64,000 bases of DNA from Phytophthora hibernalis (lineage: Eukaryota > Oomycota > Peronosporomycetes > Peronosporales > Peronosporaceae): contig JAAKBF010000187.1 of assembly GCA_012656075.1 (NCBI GenBank), forward strand, positions 1 through 64,000, read 5' to 3'. Within the stretch, counting starts at the first letter, position 1. Every line of letters begins with the position of its first letter. The notes under the pieces were generated by a model that was not told where the DNA came from, ran no database searches, and worked only from the letters and a program-made list of their open reading frames with translations. Shown here one piece after another: positions 10,221 through 21,055 of this stretch. The position numbers and the translations under genes are program-made.

Positions 10221-11471
10221 ATGCTGAGCTCGAAGGCCCTGATCAACGCTACTGTGGCTGCTACAATCGTGGGGGTATCAAGCGCCTTGGTTGTAGCGTC
10301 AGACCCGGCGTCTGCTAAATACTCGGTGTCTGCCTTTGCTACTGGTGACTGGGGCACAACTTTGGACAAGGCTTCTAACAGCGATGTGAATGCCCAAGAT
10401 GTTGTCGCGAGTATCATGGACATGCAAGCCGGCAATGCTGATGTGAAGCCCAAGGCGGTTCTCGGTCATGGCGACAGCTTCTACTGGACGGGGATTAACA
10501 ACCCAGGGAGCGGGACTCCCGCTTCATGGCGACGTTCGATAGCGAATACAACGGAGCTAATATCAAGAATGTTGCCTGGGCGAACGTCATGGGTAACCAC
10601 GACTACGGCGGTGCGGATTACATCTGCAACAGCGGAGATAAGCTTGTCAGTTGCAATACCACCGAGGAGCTCTTTCGGGGACTCGACAACAAACTCAAGT
10701 GGCAGGCAGAGTACAAAAGTCAAACAACGGTCGTTGGATGATGAAGGACCATTTCTACGTCCACCGAATTGAGGACACGGAATCGGGCGTGAGCATTGAT
10801 ATCTTCAATGTGGACACGAACGATGCCGACGTACACGGAGCCGGTATCGTGTGTTGCCAGTGCTACGGCTACGCAAAGGGCGACTCTGGCGGTTGTGGCA
10901 CTATTGATCGGGGTGATAAGTACTGCTTTGGTGGGGACAATGTTCTTTACGACGCCTGCATCAACAAGTTCACAGAGTGGGGTGATGATTCGCGTGCTCA
11001 ACTCGCTGAGAAGGTAGCGGTGTCTACTGCGACGTGGAAGATTGTGAACAGCCACTTCAGCCCGTATGAACACTACCTCGAACCTGGTATGGACAAGTGG
11101 TTTGATGTTCTCAGAGGCTCTGGAGTTCGTGCGTTTCTGTATGGCCACACGCACGGTGAGAAACACGACTACTCGGCATCGTTGGGGATTCATTTTGTGG
11201 AAAATGGCGCTGGCGGTGGCGCGCGCAAGGAAGCAGCCAGTTCCATTCCGTCGTTTGCGACCAAATACGTGAAGAATGAATGGACATACACGCCTAACGA
11301 GTACGGTTTCTTCTCTTTGGAGTCGTCGAAGGACTGGCTGAAGTTGCAGTACCACACAACGGATGACAAGTGGGGTTCACTGACAAATACGTGAACACGA
11401 CGGTGGGTGGTGTCACGACGAAACACTGCTGGTACATCCCTGCTGACGGCTCGGAAGGCAAGGCGTGCTAA
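10221..11471 (+). pseudogene. TRAP-like (purple) acid phosphatase, copy 1, frameshifted
   Basis: A secreted metallophosphatase of the tartrate-resistant acid phosphatase type. The chosen ATG at 10221 starts a signal peptide (MLSSKALINATVAATIVGVSSALVVA); an in-frame ATG at 10080 would add 47 residues without a signal sequence at the front. The metal-binding blocks are in order: GDWG (about 10348), GHGDSFYW (about 10465; the usual Asn of GDNFY is Ser), MGNHDYGG (about 10590), VNSHFSPYEHY (about 11045) and YGHTHGEKHDY (about 11140). The conserved end ...KHCWYIP is followed by a stop at 11469. At least three single-base shifts, near 10510, 10725 and 11375, move the frame. Either the gene is dying or the sequence has indel errors. 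A truncated second copy is at 52304-53336. Confidence 0.85.
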
Positions 11472-13506
11472 GGAGTACTGATAGGATTTCCATCCGATGA
11501 CAACTACTTTGGATCGCGAAAAAGTGACCTCAGCTCTCGTGAGTTAGCATTTCCACAAAATGAATTCCTTTCCTAGGTCTTTTCAGCCCTGGACCAGCAC
11601 CATTCACACAATTTTTGTCGAACTACAGTGCATCCTTGTTGGCAGCTTTGGCGTGCTTGACATCGACGGGTTCTGTAACGGGATTGCTAGCGTTCTGGTT
11701 ATGAAGTGATCACATCAAACACGTAGAAGCCGTATAGCAGGCAGTAGTTGAAAGCAGTGTAACTGATAGTCTAAGATACTACTTTATCCTGACGAAACGA
11801 GTCATTGGTGTTTTCGACGCTTTCACGAGCGTCTTCGTCATCCAGCCTGTTGGGAAGTGCGAAGGGCTTCATAACTTCGTGCTGAGCTCGCTGGTTAGCC
11901 TCCAACAGTTGCTCCCAGTCCACTTGAATACTCTGAGGGGCCATCCACATCTTCGTTGACAGTGCTAAGATTATTTGATACTCGACGGGTCGACTGACCA
12001 CTACAACTTAAAGTGCTCGATGTACTTGGATAGAGCCGCTTCGAGCTTGGTCAGCACTTCCTTTTGCACATACCAGACCACTGCTTTGCTCCTTGGCACG
12101 ACCAAAATAGTGCTAGATCAAGTCGATAACTCCGCTGAAAACAGATTGCCATCGACAATAAAAGCGTCACGAAAACATTACCAACTTCCTTCATCTCTTT
12201 GGCGTATTCCTCTGTCTTCGACAGCGCATCTTCAGCCAAAATTCGACCCATGGATTTCTAAACTGAGCAAAAAAAGCACTCGTAGTGCTGCCAGGCTTGA
12301 GTCAGCTCTGCTAGCTCTACTGTAGGGACACCGAAGGGTTCTTGCCAGGTAGAAAGAAAACCAGAAAATACAACTCAAACCATATCAGTTCTAGAAGGTC
12401 TTACCTGAAGGTGGGGACCCTCGTGAAAGAACCCACAACACAAGTATGCGTGTGCCAACAGTGCACCCTCACTTTGCACCATCTACATAGCGAAGCCGCG
12501 TCCAGCAACAATAGATAAAAACATTTTGTCTTGGTTCGTAGTATGTTAATCCTCCAAGTTTCACTCTTGCCAAACATACATATCCGATCACAACCTCTTG
12601 GCGCGGTAGTCCTCCATAATCATCTGGGTCAAATCGCCGATTTAATCAGACATCTTCTCCACGGGTGTCAAACCGTTGATTAGGCCTCAACTCTCGTAGC
12701 TGCTAGTCAAATTTGGTATTGACTTACATAGGCGACAGACACAGTGTCTGAGACACTTGGTATGGATTGAGCAACTGGGCTGATAATTTCGTGTAACAAC
12801 GGGAGTGCGACTTTGTGCGTGATTCCATCCAGACTTGACAGGCTTCGACTCTTCAAGTAGAAAGCACCTCAACGTACTTGCCGATTGCGGCTGCTGGTCA
12901 TATTCCTCAATCATTTTCAATTCAATAAAGGACTTCTGACGTGGGGTCAGTTGAAGGATTGTTGGACGTCTTTCACCTCGTTCGCAATTTGGATGCCTAA
13001 TTTAGAGGGGAACAGCGGCTCCGGTACGACCGAATCAAGTAGTACGCTCATTTTGTGGTCAAACGAACGAAGCAACGGGCTTCGAAGTAGAATGATACTT
13101 CAAAGCGAAACTAAAGAAAAGGGACATCGCCCGTATCCAAGCCGTCTCGGTCGCGCGCAACACCTTATTTTTCCGTAGTGGGTTGCAAACACTGACACCA
13201 CTTGAAACATATTTCTGGCGTACTTCGAAGTACGGTAGTGAATCAAGGCTCCGTCTGATTTCCAATTGAAATCCTTACCCCATTGCGTCGTGCTGTGATT
13301 AGATTCCCAACCTTCATCACAAAAATAAAAATGTGATCAGATTGAGCTATCGGTGTGTAATCCAGCTCGGCAAACAACTCAACTGCTACAAATGGAATTT
13401 TCCAGTGTCGATGCCATTGCGCATAACCTTCGAAATTCATTCAACGACAAATCCAAACTGGAAAAAGATACCACGTTCACCACTCTTCATACTCCAAATA
13501 CAACCG
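11472..13506. other. region with unidentified coding remnant on the minus strand
   Basis: Short minus-strand frames with protein-like composition occur at 12001-11771 (containing VDWEQLLEANQRAQHEVMKP), at 12130-12000 in another frame (VVPRSKAVVWYVQKEVL) and at 12920-12687. They may be exons or pieces of one decayed gene read right to left. No family was recognised and no complete frame exists. The remainder shows nothing I can support. Confidence 0.3.
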
Positions 13507-14322
13507 TTACGTCAACTGTGAGAATCTGTCCACCGCCATCCAATACTGACTTTCATCCAACATAGCCGTTCGCACCGTCCTCTGCTTCTTCCGAAATGGA
13601 CTCTTCGGTGGCAATCCAGCTTCAAGGCCGCTGCTTTCACTTCCCTCCTCGTCCACATCGAACCTGAATCGTTTCTTGGTATTATCACCACTTTCGGTAT
13701 CATACACTGACCGTTTCCTCGTTGTCTCCGCCTCCTTATCCAGCAGATCTTTGACACTTGTCACCTTAACATCTGGTAGTGTCACTTCAGCAGCAACTTT
13801 AGCTTCAGAGTCAACCCTGCCACTCCACATCGACGTCTCCTTGTCTCTCTTAGTCGACGGCAGTCTCAACACCTTCGATGCACTCGCCAGCTTCAATACC
13901 GGCGCCTGTATCACCTCATTCTGGTCGACTGGAAGGCGCTTCCGTCCTGCAACTTTAGCAGCAGCCAGCTCCGTAACTGCTACCGCTCCTGCAACTTTAG
14001 TTTCTTCCTCGCGTCCTGCAGCTTTCTCTCGACTGCTCAGCCAGCTCCTAGGCCGCTTCCCCACCGCAGCAGGTCGATCAACTGACTTCACAGTCACTTG
14101 TGTAGTCTCCACGCCCGAAACAGCATGAAATTTACTGGAAAAGACACTTGCCTGTTGGCGCTCATGTTGCGGCAGCTCATCGTCGCCTTCCGCGGCTCTC
14201 TTGGACGCCGAGACACCGGAATGCTCAGAAAGCTTAGCTGGCGGACTACCTGTAGCTGAGCTTCTCGGCACCTTGAACTCGCGCTTCTTGAGCCACGACT
14301 CGTACGCGGACATCACCATCAA
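13507..14322 (-). CDS. hypothetical basic protein with C-terminal YWMAVDRFSQL motif
   Basis: A complete 271-residue frame. The start could be the first Met at 14322 or the Met at 14313 (MSAYESWLKKREFKVPRS). The protein is rich in Lys, Arg, Ser and Glu, with several short basic clusters (GKRPRSW, TTRKRS, NTKKRFRF, FRKKQRT) that suggest a nuclear, intrinsically disordered protein. It ends in the motif MLDESQYWMAVDRFSQLT. The divergently placed frame at 14399-14812 ends in almost the same motif, so the two are probably related. They are separated by only about 75 bp, which could hold a shared promoter. No known family was recognised. Confidence 0.6.
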   Translation of the reverse strand: MMVMSAYESWLKKREFKVPRSSATGSPPAKLSEHSGVSASKRAAEGDDELPQHERQQASVFSSKFHAVSGVETTQVTVKSVDRPAAVGKRPRSWLSSREKAAGREEETKVAGAVAVTELAAAKVAGRKRLPVDQNEVIQAPVLKLASASKVLRLPSTKRDKETSMWSGRVDSEAKVAAEVTLPDVKVTSVKDLLDKEAETTRKRSVYDTESGDNTKKRFRFDVDEEGSESSGLEAGLPPKSPFRKKQRTVRTAMLDESQYWMAVDRFSQLT

Positions 14323-14398
14323 TTTTAGACAGGCTAAAGTTGCTGAAAGGGAATGTGGTGTAAGGAAACACCAAAATCATATTTATGAAATAGCGTAG

Positions 14399-14812
14399 GT
14401 TGGTATTATATTTTGGCGGGAACGACTTTTGAAAAGATCGCGTCGAGCGCTTTCACCAGCTCCAAGTCGGCAACAAGTTCAGCAACTCAAGAGCAACATA
14501 AGGCGTCCCTCAAGAGCGACCACCCAGAAACTTTCCAGACGCCAACTCGCAAGCAGAGGAAGACGCAGCGTCTGCAACTGCGAGGAAGAGGCTGCGGTGT
14601 CTGCGTTACGGTCGAGGAAGCGACAGATCGAAGGGTCTCTGCATAGTGAAACCAAGTTAAAAATACGTCAAGGTGGGGACAAAGTTCCGGAAAGTGAATC
14701 TCGCGTCATCAAGCGAACCAAGAGACCAGAGAAGAAACACACACAGAGGAGCCCTATTCTGTTGGAGGAGTCGAGGTACTGGCTAGCAGTGCAACGATTC
14801 TCACAGTTGTAA
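14399..14812 (+). CDS. hypothetical basic protein or exon, paralogue of the divergent neighbour
   Basis: An open frame from a stop at 14396 to a TAA at 14810, with no ATG in frame. It could be a second exon (an AG lies at 14397-14398) or a damaged gene. It is basic (KRSRRALSPAPSRQ, KRTKRPEKK) and ends LLEESRYWLAVQRFSQL, matching the C-terminus of the minus-strand neighbour at 14 of 17 positions when conservative changes are allowed. The rest of the two proteins shows only similar composition. Function unknown. The lack of a start codon keeps confidence moderate. Confidence 0.45.
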   Translation, partial: VGIIFWRERLLKRSRRALSPAPSRQQVQQLKSNIRRPSRATTQKLSRRQLASRGRRSVCNCEEEAAVSALRSRKRQIEGSLHSETKLKIRQGGDKVPESESRVIKRTKRPEKKHTQRSPILLEESRYWLAVQRFSQL

Positions 14813-14827
14813 GGTACTATTTTTAAC

Positions 14828-15178
14828 CTAGAGGAAAAACTTTTCTATGATGAGAGCCATCGAGTGTGGCACCTTCTGATTCGAGAGTTTCCAGGCAGTT
14901 TTGATTGGCAACGCCGTGATAGCACCGGAATCGGACGACGAATCCATTTCAGAACGCAGGGCATCGCTGGTGCAAGAGATTGGTTGCATCGCTTGGGTGA
15001 CAGCTTCCTGTTGTAAGCTTGAGAAAAGCGACAATGGACGCGACGGCTCCTTCGCGTGATACCGGTGAACTTGACCAGCGTAATTGATTCCGGATCGCAA
15101 ACGCAGCATCCAGAGAGGAGACCCCAGCGAGCTCAGTTTCGAAGGCAATCGTGGTGCTGTAGAGCTAAGACAGCGCAT
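14828..15178 (-). CDS. hypothetical 116-residue protein
   Basis: A complete frame from ATG (15178) to a stop at 14828, converging on the 3' end of the previous gene. It contains LRSGINYAGQVHRYHAK and a Ser-rich middle, with no signal peptide or membrane segment. No family was recognised. It may be a small real gene or a chance frame. Confidence 0.3.
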   Translation of the reverse strand: MRCLSSTAPRLPSKLSSLGSPLWMLRLRSGINYAGQVHRYHAKEPSRPLSLFSSLQQEAVTQAMQPISCTSDALRSEMDSSSDSGAITALPIKTAWKLSNQKVPHSMALIIEKFFL

Positions 15179-16067
15179 GGGTCACACATAGCTTGGATGT
15201 GTTCATTGAATTACAAATAGGAGAGTACCAGATCCATGGTTTCTGCATTGACAATCATTTCCCAGTGTTTGCATACTACGGTGTAGTGTCAGGATATCCG
15301 CTGTGATTTCTAGTTGACCGTCAGAATTGATTCCGGCTCAAATCCGTCGTCTTACTTGTATAACCTTTCCGTGCTTTACTACTTTTTCGTAGAGTTTTTA
15401 TCCGATTGTCAAAGGAGAGGGCTTTCATGCAGCCGGCATAGGCAGATATGATCACTACGTCACGAAGGTCTACCGAAGGAGGTAGCGGTTGAGAAGTAGA
15501 AGTGCTATTCTATCTGAAATTCAGATGCGATTGCACCCATTGTATTCTCCTTCAAGCGTACACTTGGGTTGACGGGTCTTTTTTATTACTATAATACTGG
15601 GAATGCTGTTGCTGCGACGTTCCAGATTCCCCAACAATGGCCCACATAACGAATCGTTATTATTGGAGTCGTTATAGAAAGAGACACGCCAGCAACTAAT
15701 AGGGCTGATGCGGAGTGGGGTAGCAGGTTTTGCTCAATTCGGTGTGCACATTTGAGTAATACATGTAGAAATGTAAAATTAAGATATATTTTTAATGTAA
15801 AGCCAAACATCTAAAATAGATAACTTAACTAAGTAAATAGGGCTAGGAATGACGTTAAAAGAACGACAAAGCGTGACGGACACATTGGCATACAAAAGGT
15901 AACTCGGCTTATACAGGTAGTGGACACCCTACGTTTCGGTACAGTGTACCACTCTGAAAAGTGACCTTCCGATTTTGGTTGCTGTTAGCGGTACCGGTAT
16001 AAGTACTTAAGGGAGACTCCAATGTGGAGTTGGGCGATGAGGAACGACTGCGATCATGTTCGACTCG
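15179..16067. other. intergenic, no gene seen
   Basis: AT-rich sequence without a protein-like frame, containing a TACATGTA site at 15760. It ends at the TTAA that borders the piggyBac element. Confidence 0.5.
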
Positions 16068-16412
16068 TTAACCCCTTGATTCCAAAAAACGCAGAACACA
16101 TAAGCGAATGTCGAATCTTTCGACGTAATCGTGTACCATTGAATTTGTATGTGGTGAACCTACCACGTGGGGCTAGGCACATAAACTTTTGAGAGGTTTT
16201 CATATCAATGTAATTAGTTAAACACCTTTTAGATATTGAAAGGAGCGGCCATGTCGTAATTTACTACCGTCAAGCACATCCCAGAAGAAAAATCGAGCTG
16301 ACGCGTTGCACTTTGAAGCCAGTCATTTCAGAAAAAAGGAAAGAACTTACATTCGATCAGCAAATCAAGCATTGCAGGTACTGCCAGCTTCCCTCATCAC
16401 GTGACACGCAAC

Positions 16413-18764
16413 TCACTTATCGCCGCAGTCCTCCTCGTTGTCGCTCTCGCTTCCGTCGTCACTGGGGTCAGCGCGAAGCTGGAGCTCACGATGGGTCTTC
16501 TTGCGCGTGCCAGCTTTCTGGTCGGGACGGCGCAGGACCACACGCTTCCCCAAGGTAGATGGAATGGCCTCACCGGTGTCTAAGTCGTCATGCCAAATCC
16601 GAAGCACGTTTTATCCACGCCCTTGTACGCTCGACGTATCTTATTGCAGAGCCAACACTTGGCGTCGTCGACGGAACAGCGCTCGCAGAAGTAGGTCGTG
16701 GCGAACGATTTCTTAGTCCTGCTCGTCCGCAGCACCATGCAAACCTTACATGATCGCTGCCTGCGCTTCTGCACGCCGCTCACAGTAACCCAGTCTTCGT
16801 TCTGTTCGAGAGCGTGCGTGTGGCGGACTGGCGCTCGCTTGCGCTTCTGAGTTGTGATCGTCGGGGTTGCGATCACTCCTACAAAGTCTTGGGGTTTGAG
16901 TTGCAGAAGCTGGTCCTGGAGGACGCCAAACCACTCTCCTCGTTTCATGGCCATCCTGGTTGCCTCCTTGTGAGATAGGTAGGCGTTTCCAACGCCATGT
17001 CAATCAACCCAAGACACGAGCTCTTGTAGTACTTCCTAAACTTTGTCGATGTTTGTAGAGAGAAACGTTGCAGGCGGAGTTGATCGTGCACATCAACTCC
17101 GACCATCCAGCGTTGGTAGTTCGAAACTGCGGCCGGGCATGGTACGGTAATCGACCCAACCCGGCTTGATTTTCCTCCCGATGCTCGCCTCAGTCATCAC
17201 CGAGCCAGTACACAAGTAGTGAACAAGTTTGCGGTCCCACCAATGGAACGTTACCATGGTGGGAACAGCGACCGACCGAGAGAAGGTGAACGTGCCATGT
17301 GGTATGCTGGCTGGTCTGGTCGGGCGACGTTCCTACGTTCTCATCATACCCGAGCCGCTTGTGCATGATAGTCCTGATTACGTCGACGCCCATGCTGAGT
17401 AGCTCAATCGCGAGTAATACGGACGAATAGAAGCGATCGACAACCACCGCGTGCCACTGGTGGCGCGCGTTCGACTTGAGCACAACCTTGAAATATCGGA
17501 CGACCGCGGCAACGCCTGACTTGTGGTCGAATGCAGCGTCGCCAGCATCCCCTGCGTTCCGCTTGTCAGCATTGAGTTCGAACCATGACAGATTTTACAT
17601 AGCGCGTCAGGGTTATACCATTAAGTCGTAAGTTACGACATCGAATCGCAAACAAAAATACCTGTGACAGTTGGCCGTCCTCGAGTCACCTTTCATAAAC
17701 ATTTTGGACCCGTAGCGGTGAGTCTTGTCAGGCATGAACATGCGGATCGTGTTCCGGCGTTACGTTGCCGGCAGCACACCCTCTTCGAAGGAAAATACCG
17801 CCGGCAGCGATACCTATCAAGGAATCGCTGCTGGAGCTAGGACGCAGCTTCCACAGCTTATTATCACGCGTGCGCTCGGACTCGCTATCGACAAAATGCA
17901 GATCCCGGAGGGTGTCCTGGTACCGGTTGCGCCCCATGAAGCGTCCGAAGTTGCCGGCAGGACTGCTCCGTCCTTGACCGTTGACCAGTGGTCAGCAAAG
18001 CGGCGTTTCAGTTGTCACAGCATCCGTGCGACAAGGAGCTCTATCACGTGGAGGATCTCATGCGTATCATAGCCGCGTTTTAGCTTGATCCACCGCCGAA
18101 GCTGCTCGAGCGTCTCGGTCCGCCGACCGCGCTGATTGTCATGTAGCGATTGCGCGCGTTGTTCATGTTGCTGCAGTGAGTACCGGTTGGTCTCGGCGTT
18201 GACCATGACCCGCATCGACTTAGGCATGAAGAACAAAAACGTCTGAGGGGGACGCATAGGCGCGTAACTCGGCCACGGGCTGCGCCATCTCGTTGCCCAT
18301 ACCGGGATACGCATTGACGCCCACCTCGAAGTCCGACGACGTGTTTGTCCCCTCCGTCGCCCGCAGCGCGGCCTCACGATGCAGCTTGGCCTCCCTGCTG
18401 AGCGCGTCGTTTCCGATCATAAGATGATATGAAGGATGCTCTGCGTCGCCTTCGAACAGCACATCGTCGTCGTCTTCCTTCTCCCCACACTCGAGATCAC
18501 CGTGGTCGTCTCCGAGATCGTCTTCTTCGCACTCGCCGGAGTCGAAGTTCTCGTAGTCGTCCTCGCTCTCGTCCTCCGCGATGAAGTTGACGTCGTGCTT
18601 GATAGCACGCGGGCGCAATTATCGGACTGGCGGATCTGGCACCTTCGCTTCTTCGTCGTCCAGTTCTCGAACTGCGACTCTTCGGTCTGGATGTTGCTTG
18701 GTGACAGGCCGAACGCATGAGCTACATCAGCTTGGGACAGCTCGTCCTTCGACGCGCTCGGCAA
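16413..18764 (-). pseudogene. piggyBac transposase (frameshifted)
   Basis: Domains in order from the right: an acidic N-terminal region (about 18600-18420, Asp/Glu runs), the start of the DDE domain (MGRNRYQDTLRDLHFVD, about 17937), a segment with RNTIRMFMPDKTHRYGSKMFM (about 17750), an RNase H-like core with HAVVVDRFYSSVLLAIELL (second catalytic Asp, about 17440), and a C-terminal Cys-rich domain (CKVCMVLRT...FCERC...CWLCNKIRR, about 16750-16640). The tail resumes in another frame and ends CGDK at 16413. The frames change at several points, and a 78-nt insertion or mutated intron interrupts the gene at about 17590-17668. The family call is firm; activity is unlikely. Confidence 0.85.
17590..17668 (-). 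other. 78-nt insertion or damaged intron in the piggyBac gene
   Basis: The protein reads correctly (CHR then FELNADKRNAGDA) only if this segment is skipped. It begins GTATTT like a splice donor but ends CATG instead of AG. It contains GATGTCGTAACTTACGAC, which also occurs near the right end of the element in the opposite orientation. Confidence 0.5.
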
Positions 18765-18869
18765 GTCGAAAAACGTTTATAGTTCCTTGAGATAGGGCGA
18801 TTGTCGTGTCAATATGCGATGCACCGTCACTTTCCATGACACTCGCGCTCGTGGTCTGCGTCGTGTTTG

Positions 18870-19090
18870 TCGTCCGCACTGCCGCCGTCATAATTGGTAT
18901 TGCCGTTGCTGTCCGTGTGGCTGCCGCCGTCGTGGTCCGTGCCCCTGTCGCCGTCGTCCTCGGTGCCGCCGCCGCCGCTGTTGTCGTCTCACCGCCGCCG
19001 TCTGTCGTCGCTGTCCGTGTCACCGTCGCAGACGTTGTCCGCCCGCCGTCGCCGGCGTGGTCTGCGCTGCTGCCATCGTGGTTGTTGTCG
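18870..19090. repeat. GTC/GCC-rich low-complexity tract
   Basis: A degenerate trinucleotide-like tract open in most frames, giving Val/Ala-, Thr/Ala- or Arg-rich translations. It lies between the acidic N-terminus of the piggyBac transposase and the right end of the element. It may code for a disordered N-terminal extension or be plain repeat. Confidence 0.5.
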
Positions 19091-19612
19091 GTGTGCTTGT
19101 AGCCGGCCCTAAACATAGTCATTCTCGTCCAACAGTCCCGACCTCAACGCATATGCCATCATTTCTCTCTTGCCAACATAAGCACCAGTACCATAGGGAC
19201 TAACGTACCTCCCTCTCTCGCGAGACCGCTCGGTCGCTTGTACGTTCATCCCGCTGCGCACAGTTGCCGCCAGAAGTGTGGGAAGTCAATGTCGCGAGTG
19301 ACGTCGGTGACGGCGACGTTTTCGATCATGCGCTGGTCCGGATGCGCGCCATCCAGCAAATTCTCGAATGAGTGGCCTCTGGACCTCCAACTGGCGTTCG
19401 GGCCCTAACCCAACTTCTTTATTGTCCAATCTCTGTTCAGTCCCTTGTTTTTCTCAAATACCTCTTTGGTCTAATATATTTGGAGCGGCCGAAATTGACT
19501 TGAACAAAGCATTGATCGAGCCAATCTCTATTGTCCGACTCTCGATGTCGTAACTTACGACATAACAAAAATGGAACGTCATAACATACGACGTCGGGAA
19601 CCAAGAGGTTAA

Positions 19613-21055
19613 ACGTAGCGTGCCACGAGTCACTACAGTACAGGCGGTACGGGTGATTAACAGGTACATTCCGCTTAGGCCCTAGTCCAAGTGAAGAACA
19701 CGTTCTGTGCTGGAATTTTTAGGTATATGAATGGCTGAAAATTGAATTTGCATTAAACCGTTTTTGCTCGTTCGAGTTCCAGGGTGCCGATTTCCAGAAC
19801 ACCAACTTGAGCTGTTCGAGACAGGGAATTTTGTGCCAGGAAAAAGCGATTATGGCTCCCCCTCACCAACCGTACTGGACCCGATAAGGCCCTTGTTCAA
19901 GTGGGAGCACATGTGCCGACCACAAGGGAGTTAGGCTTCATTGAGCGTTTCGCTGTCAGGATACGGACCCGAAGACTCGTGTGCCTGGGATTTTCGAAGT
20001 AAGTATTTGGGGTCGTTCCTAGCCAGCCACCAGCACTTCGGCCCATCCATCTCTTCTAATCCCCATACTGTGGTTCGAAGCGACTGACATTCCTCGATTC
20101 TCGATGCAAAGCGACCTCACCCACCAGCAATTTGCACAGCCAACCCCTCTAACGGCAGCAGAGTTCATGGGACCGTTTCAGACTATCAGCGCTTTCAGAC
20201 GCTCCTGTCGATGCCACTTGAGTCTATGCAGCAGGAATAAGCGATCAGCGCGAGAAGACCACAACATGCGCCAGCACATACCGTCTCATCCTAACAGGAA
20301 ACATCGAAAGGAACGACAATGGTATCGCCGGCTGCCTCTCTACCGACCTCGCTGTTGGATGATAGCTCCAACGCCAACAAGGGATCGACTCGTACACACT
20401 CTGTGGGCAAAACCAAGGGTAAAGGCAAGGTGGGCAAGGAGCCCAAACGAATGAAGTGGAGCAACAATATCATAGGAGAGCTGCTGCAGCTGCGCTGATC
20501 ATCAGCCAGGACTAGGTACGGGATCTGTTGAGGGGTATTGATACGAGAAGAAGCTAATCAGTATCTATGGTGTTATCGGTTGAACAGGTCTATCAGAAGT
20601 CTAGAAAACTTAAGAGCCTGTGCCAAAAAGAAAAGCGAGAAATGAGAAGAACTCGCAACGATACCTCATCACACCGGGAAATTGACGAAGCGTTGTGGGT
20701 GGTATTAAGCGACGATTTTTCACCGAAGGAAGGTCTGAATGTACGAGACCCCGACTGAGGTTGGTTGACTCGTGTTGAAGGTAAGAGTGGTAGTTGTGAT
20801 GCGTATTGACTAGTACTTTTCCTAGATAGAGGTTTGAGGACTTCTAGGAAAGTTTCGTGCATGCGTGCACTATTGCCATTAAAGGGTTCAAGGATATTCA
20901 GTAGAAGTCTACGGGGTTTTACCGCTTGAGGAACTTTCCCCTACACAACAACACTAAATCAACACGGATCACTCTGAAATTTCACTTGAACGTCACACAT
21001 TGGACATAGTCTACTAGGATTTGGAGCGGATTCACAACTCACGTTCTCTAAGGTT
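19613..21055 (+). other. remnant with possible Myb/SANT-like segment
   Basis: Mostly non-coding sequence. At about 20395-20500 one frame reads GKGKVGKEPKRMKWSNNIIGELLQLR, similar in shape to the Trp-Ser-x-x-x-x-x-x-Leu-Leu-x-Leu-Arg start of Myb/SANT-like domains common in oomycete repeat families. At 20567-20758 a basic frame (KSRKLKSLCQKEKREMRRTRN) could be its continuation. Both are short and broken, and no complete gene is present. Confidence 0.3.

Larger units (their letters stand above)
16072..19608 (-). mobile_element. piggyBac DNA transposon with TTAA target duplication
   Basis: A 3.5-kb element flanked on both sides by TTAA (16068-16071 and 19609-19612), the known target of piggyBac. 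Terminal inverted repeats are CCCCTTGATTCC on the left and CCTCTTGGTTCC on the right (reverse complement), 10 of 12 identical. Near the right end (about 19541-19590) are palindromic words of the form GTCGTAAcTTACGAC, possible transposase-binding sites. The same word recurs inside the gene at about 17626. The transposase reads right to left and is frameshifted. Confidence 0.85.

Noticed and set aside
18806..19112. Val/Ala-rich plus-strand frames suggesting a membrane protein
   Set aside because: They come from a GTC/GCC repeat tract that is open in nearly all frames, so hydrophobicity is a product of the repeat.
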